Below, one piece after another: positions 34,914 to 39,316 of a DNA stretch of 39,316 bases (position 1 is its first letter; the number at the start of each line of letters is the position of its first letter). Position numbers and translations under genes: made by a program. The notes under the pieces were generated by a model. That model searched no databases. It saw nothing but the letters and a program-made list of their open reading frames with translations, and had not been told where the DNA came from. The stretch lies in contig NZ_MQMG01000036.1 in the NCBI RefSeq assembly GCF_001908025.1, positions 1 through 39,316 of the forward strand. Reading direction: 5' to 3'. This DNA comes from Geobacillus proteiniphilus (GTDB lineage Bacteria; Bacillota; Bacilli; Bacillales; Anoxybacillaceae).

Positions 34914-36209
34914 TCACTCCAACCCTAAGCGGGCAAAAATCGTATCGACATGTTTCAAATGATGGCGATAATCAAAGCAATCATCGAGCTCCTCTTTCGT
35001 CAGCCGGCTCATGATACGCTCATCCGCTTCAAGAAGCGAGCGGAACGGCACTTGTCTCTCCCACGCTTCCATCGCTTTCGGCTGCACCAAATCGTACGCC
35101 TCCTCGCGCGTCATCCCCTTGTCGATCAAGGCGAGCAAGACGCGCTGCGAATAAATGAGCCCGAACGTGCGCTCCATATTTTTTTTCATGTTTTCCGGGT
35201 ACACAAGCAAATGTTTCACGATATTAGCGAATCGGTTCAACATATAGTTCAACGCAATCGTCGCATCCGGCAAAATGATGCGTTCCGCCGACGAATGGGA
35301 AATGTCGCGTTCATGCCAAAGCGGCACGTTTTCGTACGCCGTCACCATATAGCCGCGAATGACGCGCGCCATGCCGGTCATGTTTTCCGAACCGATCGGA
35401 TTGCGCTTATGCGGCATCGCTGATGAGCCTTTTTGTCCTTTGGCGAAAAACTCTTCGACTTCGCGCACTTCGCTTTTTTGCAAGCCGCGAATCTCGACGG
35501 CAAATTTTTCAATCGATGTCGCAATGAGCGCCAGTGTCGCCATATAGTAAGCGTGGCGGTCGCGCTGCAACGTCTGCGTCGAAATCGGCGCCGGCGTCAA
35601 GCCGAGTTTTTCACAAACATACTGCTCCACAAACGGATCCACGTTGGCGTACGTGCCGACTGCGCCGGAAATTTTCCCTACTTCCACCATCTTGGCTGCT
35701 TGTTCAAACCGCTCCAAATTCCGCACCATCTCCGCATACCAAAGCGCCAGCTTCAGCCCGAACGTCGTCGGTTCGGCATGAACGCCGTGCGTGCGCCCCA
35801 TCATGACCGTGTATTTATGTTCGCGCGCTTTCTCTTTCAGCACTTGAATGAAGTTTTCCAAATCACGCCGCAAAATCGCGTTCGCCTGTTTCAACAGGTA
35901 ACCTAACGCCGTATCGACGACATCGGTCGACGTGAGACCATAATGCACCCATTTTCGTTCTTCCCCGAGCGTCTCAGAAACAGCGCGGGTGAAGGCGACG
36001 ACATCATGGCGCGTTTCTTCTTCGATTTCCTTAATGCGGTTGACGTCAAACGACGCGTTTTCACGCAGGCGGCGGACATCTTCTTTTGGGATGACGCCAA
36101 GCTCGGCCCACGCCTCGCACGCGAGCAATTCCACCTCAAGCCATGCCTTAAAGCGGTTTTCCTCGGTCCAAATCGCTCCCATTTCCGGTCTTGTGTAACG
36201 TTCAATCAT
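34914..36209 (-). CDS. purB: Adenylosuccinate lyase
   Basis: A 431-residue fumarase-superfamily lyase acting at two steps: SAICAR to AICAR and adenylosuccinate to AMP. Visible: [53 protein letters not shown], and the signature [17 protein letters not shown] with the flexible catalytic loop. Length is normal. It overlaps purK by 4 nt and is 75 nt before purC. Confidence 0.97.
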   Translation of the reverse strand: MIERYTRPEMGAIWTEENRFKAWLEVELLACEAWAELGVIPKEDVRRLRENASFDVNRIKEIEEETRHDVVAFTRAVSETLGEERKWVHYGLTSTDVVDTALGYLLKQANAILRRDLENFIQVLKEKAREHKYTVMMGRTHGVHAEPTTFGLKLALWYAEMVRNLERFEQAAKMVEVGKISGAVGTYANVDPFVEQYVCEKLGLTPAPISTQTLQRDRHAYYMATLALIATSIEKFAVEIRGLQKSEVREVEEFFAKGQKGSSAMPHKRNPIGSENMTGMARVIRGYMVTAYENVPLWHERDISHSSAERIILPDATIALNYMLNRFANIVKHLLVYPENMKKNMERTFGLIYSQRVLLALIDKGMTREEAYDLVQPKAMEAWERQVPFRSLLEADERIMSRLTKEELDDCFDYRHHLKHVDTIFARLGLE

Positions 36210-37363
36210 CCTCGTTCCAGCCTCCGATCATGCCAAATTTGCCACGATTCGATTCGCGCCAACGCCGCCTCGACATCGTCTGCCAGCACCGTCACATGCC
36301 CCATTTTCCGCTTCGGCTTCGCTTCGTGTTTGCCGTACAGATGGACGTAAACCGCCCCGTCGAACGCACCGATATGCCGAATGACCGGCTCGACGTGCTC
36401 TCCTAAAATATTGACCATCACCGCCGGCTTCAACAATTCGGTCGATCCGAGCGGCCAGTTGCAGACGGCGCGGATGTGCTGGGCAAACTGCGACGTCGCG
36501 CATGCATTGATTGTATAATGTCCGGAGTTGTGCGGTCTAGGGGCCAGCTCATTAATATAAATATCCCCGTCCGCAGTCAAAAACATTTCCACCGCCAGCG
36601 TCCCAACGAGCGAAAACGATGCGGCCAACACTTCCGCGTAGCGAATGGCCCGCTCTTGCACGCTTTCCGGAATTCGGGCCGGAACGATCGTTTGATGCAA
36701 AATGTTCTTGATATGAATATTTTCCGCCACTGGAAAAACAGCCGTCTCACCATCGAGGTTGCGGGCGACAATGACCGACATTTCCTTCACAAACGGCACC
36801 CAGCCTTCCAAAATGCATGGGCCAAGCCGAAGCAAATCAGCCGCTTTGGCTAGATCGCCTTCGCCGCGCAGCACATATTGCCCTTTGCCGTCGTAGCCGC
36901 CGCGCCGCGTTTTCAAGACGCACGGGAACCCGATCGTCTGAACGGCTTGTTCAAGTTCCTCCGCTCCATTCACTTCGACATAGGGCGCCACCGGCAAGCC
37001 GGCATCAACGATCGCCGCTTTCTCCAGCGCCCGGTCTTGCGTCACCGCAAGCAGTCGGCTTCCTTGCGGGACATAGGCGTTTGCCTCCAGCCACTCAAGC
37101 GCTCGCGCATCGATATTTTCAAATTCGTACGTAATGACATCGCTCACGCGCGCCAGTTCGGCAATAGCGTCCAAATCATGATACGCCGCCATCATTTCGA
37201 TATCAGCCACTTGCCCGCACGGGGAGTCAGGCGTTGGGTCGAGCACGGCAATGCGAAAGCCCATCTCGCGCGCCGCCAAAGCCATCATCCGCCCGAGCTG
37301 CCCCCCGCCGATGATGCCAATCGTCTGCCCAGGAACGATCCGTTGCTTAGTCAAATTGATCAC
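36206..37363 (-). CDS. purK: N5-carboxyaminoimidazole ribonucleotide synthase
   Basis: A 385-residue ATP-grasp carboxylase converting AIR and bicarbonate to N5-CAIR. Visible: [33 protein letters not shown]-like [34 protein letters not shown], and [18 protein letters not shown]. It overlaps purE by 17 nt and purB by 4 nt. Confidence 0.96.
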   Translation of the reverse strand: MINLTKQRIVPGQTIGIIGGGQLGRMMALAAREMGFRIAVLDPTPDSPCGQVADIEMMAAYHDLDAIAELARVSDVITYEFENIDARALEWLEANAYVPQGSRLLAVTQDRALEKAAIVDAGLPVAPYVEVNGAEELEQAVQTIGFPCVLKTRRGGYDGKGQYVLRGEGDLAKAADLLRLGPCILEGWVPFVKEMSVIVARNLDGETAVFPVAENIHIKNILHQTIVPARIPESVQERAIRYAEVLAASFSLVGTLAVEMFLTADGDIYINELAPRPHNSGHYTINACATSQFAQHIRAVCNWPLGSTELLKPAVMVNILGEHVEPVIRHIGAFDGAVYVHLYGKHEAKPKRKMGHVTVLADDVEAALARIESWQIWHDRRLERG

Positions 37364-37835
37364 TGCTTTCTACGATTTGTTTGCGAATCGCTTCCCGCCG
37401 CGCTTTGAGCGCCTCCATATAGCGTGGCTCAAGCAGTCCAAGAATCGATGCGGCGAGCAGTCCAGCGTTGGTCGCCCCCGCCTTGCCGATCGCCACCGTC
37501 GCCACCGGCACCCCGCCTGGCATTTGCACAATCGACAATAACGAGTCAAGTCCATTCAATGCTTTTGACTGCACCGGCACCCCAATCACCGGCAGCGTCG
37601 TTTTCGCCGCGATCATCCCCGGCAAGTGAGCCGCCCCGCCAGCTCCGGCAATGATCACTCGAATGCCCCGCTCCTCCGCCGTTTCCGCATACAGAAACAT
37701 CTCATCCGGCGTCCGGTGCGCCGATACGACTTTTTTCTCAAACGGAACGCCCAATTCCTCCAAAATGGCGCAAGCATGTTTCATCGTTTCCCAATCCGAA
37801 TGGCTTCCCATGATCACCCCAACGAGCGGGCTCAT
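37347..37835 (-). CDS. purE: N5-CAIR mutase
   Basis: A 162-residue class I PurE that moves the carboxyl group to give CAIR. Visible: [49 protein letters not shown] and [44 protein letters not shown] precedes the ATG. It is the first gene of the operon. Confidence 0.97.
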   Translation of the reverse strand: MSPLVGVIMGSHSDWETMKHACAILEELGVPFEKKVVSAHRTPDEMFLYAETAEERGIRVIIAGAGGAAHLPGMIAAKTTLPVIGVPVQSKALNGLDSLLSIVQMPGGVPVATVAIGKAGATNAGLLAASILGLLEPRYMEALKARREAIRKQIVESSDQFD

Positions 37836-37861
37836 ACCGTTTCACTCCTTTTGCTAGCACA

Positions 37862-37916
37862 ACAAAACCCAGAACATGCGTTCCCGTCCATAAACGAGGG
37901 AAAGCATCGTTCTGGG
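37862..37916 (-). terminator. Riboswitch-controlled terminator of the pur operon
   Basis: On the minus strand CCCAGAAC-GATGC pairs with GCAT-GTTCTGGG (one bulge), with an inner GGGAA/TTCCC stem, followed by TTTTGTT. It lies between the purine riboswitch and purE, as expected for guanine-induced termination. Confidence 0.88.
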
Positions 37917-37960
37917 CTTTAACAGTTGCTGATCGAAAAAAAAGCCAAAACCGATCCTTT

Positions 37961-38031
37961 CCCTCATAGTCCAATAATTTACGGTTATTGGGTAGAAACT
38001 TTTGGGCCATATTCCCAAAATTATATGAGGG
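37961..38031 (-). promoter_or_regulatory. Purine (guanine-type) riboswitch
   Basis: The minus strand shows the purine aptamer: P1 CCCTCATA with TATGAGGG, the conserved core elements AATATGG and GTTTCTACC, a P3 stem (CCCAATAA/TTATTGG) with loop CCGTAAA, and GACTATG. The specificity base (position 74 of the xpt aptamer) is C, which selects guanine over adenine. It starts about 25 nt after the expected transcript start. Guanine binding should free the downstream terminator to form. Confidence 0.96.
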
Positions 38032-38061
38032 ATCTTCTCATTACACTATGAAGTTACTTTT

Positions 38062-38091
38062 ATAGTAACAGGTGTTTTTGAGACGTGTCAA
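38062..38091 (-). promoter_or_regulatory. Promoter of the pur operon
   Basis: TTGACA (38086-38091) and TACTAT (38062-38067) on the minus strand, 18-nt spacer. It lies just downstream of the PurR boxes and just upstream of the riboswitch. Confidence 0.8.
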
Positions 38092-38093
38092 GG

Positions 38094-38141
38094 AAAAAAT
38101 CGAACATTCGATATATCAATAAAGCGAATGTTCGTGTTTTT
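38094..38141 (-). promoter_or_regulatory. Divergent pair of PurR boxes
   Basis: Two copies of a CGAACATT core with A-rich 5' sides occur in inverted orientation (plus strand around 38101-38108 and minus strand around 38127-38134), 18 nt apart. This is the arrangement of the B. subtilis PurR operator (PurBoxes, CGAAC core) that gives PRPP-sensitive repression. The hsp20 start lies only about 60 nt away on the other side. Confidence 0.85.
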
Positions 38142-38198
38142 GAAATCACCAAATGAAAACAACGGCATATGATGAAGGAGCGGAGGAGGAGAGACACG

Positions 38199-38642
38199 AT
38201 GGCCAAAGAAAACCCGTTTACGCCGTTTTCCGATTGGACAAAACATTGGCAGCAATTTTTCCAAAATGATTTTTGGGGGAGCATCCAGCCGTTGCTGCCG
38301 TCATCGAACAAGCCATCATCCGGTATGAACATCTACAAAAAAGACAACGAACTGCTCGTTGTCATCAGCCTCCCAGGGCTCGAAAAAATCGAAGATGCAG
38401 AAGTGTATGTATCATACAAAACGTTGGAAGTGAAAGCAACCATTAATCTAAACTTCAAAGGGTTTGAGCTAGTGGAAGAAGGCATTTTCCAAGGCCAATT
38501 CCAAAAAACAATCCCACTGCCGTTCGCCGTCAAGGAGGACCGCATCGAAGCAACATACCATAACGGCCTGTTGTTCATCCATCTGCATCGACTTATCCCT
38601 GACGAGCCGAAAAAGAAAATTGTCATCAAAAAAAGCGAATAA
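38199..38642 (+). CDS. Small heat-shock protein (Hsp20/alpha-crystallin)
   Basis: A 147-residue ATP-independent chaperone that would hold unfolding proteins in the cytosol. The N-terminal arm (WTKHWQQFFQNDFWGS) is aromatic. The alpha-crystallin domain covers about 45-135: NIYKKDNELLVVISLPGLEKIEDAEVYV, GIFQGQFQKTIPLPFAVKEDRIEATYHNGLLFIHL. The A-x-x-x-n-G-L motif is visible as ATYHNGLLFIHL. The C-terminal KKIVIKK resembles the I-x-I anchor. The start at 38199 follows GGAGGAGGAG. It resembles B. subtilis YocM. It is divergent from the pur operon; no CIRCE element is seen. Confidence 0.9.
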   Translation: MAKENPFTPFSDWTKHWQQFFQNDFWGSIQPLLPSSNKPSSGMNIYKKDNELLVVISLPGLEKIEDAEVYVSYKTLEVKATINLNFKGFELVEEGIFQGQFQKTIPLPFAVKEDRIEATYHNGLLFIHLHRLIPDEPKKKIVIKKSE

Positions 38643-38681
38643 TCTCCCCACGAGTGCAAAAAAGAAGATACCTGTCTTTCC

Positions 38682-38726
38682 GAAAAAATAAAAAAAGAGG
38701 GTGTCCATGCCGTACAGGACACCCTT
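38682..38726 (-). terminator. Second terminator after the rRNA operon
   Basis: AGGGTGTCC (38698-38706) pairs perfectly with 38717-38725; on the minus strand CTCTTTTTTTATTTTTT follows. It stops rRNA readthrough before the convergent hsp20 gene. The minus-side T run makes it a poor plus-strand terminator. Confidence 0.75.
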
Positions 38727-38778
38727 ACGCGAGTTTCCGTTTCCTATCGCTTTTATGAAAAAGGGGGTCTAGGAAACG

Positions 38779-38859
38779 ATGATCACGCTTTACATTTTGG
38801 GGGAGAGGATTGAAAATGGCGTCATTCAAAATGACTCATTTCCCATTAGGCAAAAATAA
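38779..38859 (+). CDS. Possible 26-codon ORF next to the rRNA terminator
   Basis: An ORF reading MITLYILGERIENG to IRQK follows an AAAAAGGGGG sequence. It ends inside the rRNA terminator. No family is recognised, and a second frame begins at 38817 with its own GGGGGAGAGG. It may be a gene remnant or chance. Confidence 0.15.
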   Translation: MITLYILGERIENGVIQNDSFPIRQK

Positions 38860-38893
38860 TGAGAGAACCATTCAGCTCCCTCATTTTTTTGCC

Positions 38894-38894
<1 letters not shown>
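38848..38894 (-). terminator. rRNA operon terminator
   Basis: A long stem of AGGCAAAAA-AATGAG-GA with its complement, directly after 5S rRNA, with the T-rich arm downstream on the minus strand. It is the primary end of the rRNA transcript. Confidence 0.85.
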
Positions 38895-39013
<119 letters not shown>

Positions 39014-39306
39014 AGCATTTGGATTTTGACATCATTTATTATACTTGAAAAACAAACAATGTCAAGAAGGAAGTTCATTCCTTCAAAACTAGATAACCGT
39101 CGGAAGAAGACGCGGCGCTTCCACTTTTCGTACTGTCTAGTTCCGGCCGCCATCGGCTCGCGACGCTTCGGTCCTGCTGCGGCGGCGACACATTGCTTAC
39201 GCTCCTGTGATACCACCCACGCAGAACCAAGCTTTGCTTGGTTCGAGCCTCCTCGCAGGCCCTCCAGCGCACCTCGCCGATAAGCGGGCGGCCTCCACTT
39301 TTCTCA
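39014..39306 (-). other. 23S-5S spacer
   Basis: About 290 bases without an open gene. It carries the 5S-proximal promoter, a short hairpin, and a CTAGTTTTGAAGGAA sequence like those that follow rRNA genes in bacilli. No tRNA gene could be folded from it by eye. Confidence 0.6.
39038..39065 (-). promoter_or_regulatory. Putative promoter directly upstream of 5S rRNA
   Basis: TTGACA (39060-39065), 16-nt spacer, TATAAT (39038-39043), both perfect hexamers on the minus strand, ending about 25 nt before the 5S start. A 7-bp hairpin (GAAGGAA/TTCCTTC, about 39066-39084) lies just before the -35 box. Confidence 0.65.
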
Positions 39307-39316
39307 CTAGGTTAAG
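39307..39316 (-). rRNA. rrl: Probable last bases of 23S rRNA (cut by window edge)
   Basis: The minus strand begins CTTAACC, the usual end of Bacillus-type 23S rRNA (GGACTTAACC...). Only a few bases are inside the window, so this rests on the position before the 5S gene. Confidence 0.4.

Noticed and set aside
39014-39306. tRNA genes in the 23S-5S spacer
   Set aside because: No cloverleaf with T-loop GTTCGA-type and acceptor pairing could be traced.

Overview
The window looks like chromosome from a thermophilic Bacillaceae, most likely Geobacillus or a close relative. PcrA, GatA and the purine enzymes read as Geobacillus orthologues. The order purEKBCSQLFMNHD, yerA-yerB-yerC, pcrB-pcrA-ligA-camS, gatCAB is the conserved Bacillus order, here on the minus strand. 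No search could be run, so the genus is an inference from remembered sequences.

Right edge to left: the window opens at the end of an rRNA operon (a few bases of 23S, a spacer, one 5S gene, two terminators). A divergent Hsp20 gene follows, then the twelve-gene purine operon (about 24.97-38.14 kb). Its control region has a divergent pair of PurR boxes, a sigma-A promoter, a guanine-type purine riboswitch and a terminator. These genes carry out de novo IMP synthesis from PRPP and are repressed by PurR and by guanine. Next come the yerA-yerB-yerC housekeeping genes, the pcrB-pcrA-ligA-camS group (archaeal-type lipid synthesis, DNA repair helicase, NAD ligase, pheromone lipoprotein), a LOG-family gene, and three plus-strand accessory genes (amine oxidase, glyoxalase-fold protein, heptad-repeat coiled-coil protein). 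gatCAB and an O-acetylhomoserine sulfhydrylase complete the conserved part.

The left 6.3 kb is different in character: visibly AT-richer, full of hairpins, and carrying an intact ISL3-type insertion sequence. It holds a 56-codon gene at 4272-4442 (minus) encoding a class I lantibiotic precursor with a nisin/geobacillin-I-like core of seven cysteines. This gene is too short for routine ORF calling. Downstream on the same strand lie a small secreted protein, three polytopic membrane proteins and an ABC ATPase whose Q-loop glutamine is replaced by glutamate, as in LanF immunity ATPases. No lanB, lanT, lanC, lanR or lanK gene is present in the window. The locus is therefore either an orphan precursor with an immunity/export-like module, a deleted cluster, or the edge of a cluster continuing to the left. 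This is the most interesting part of the window.
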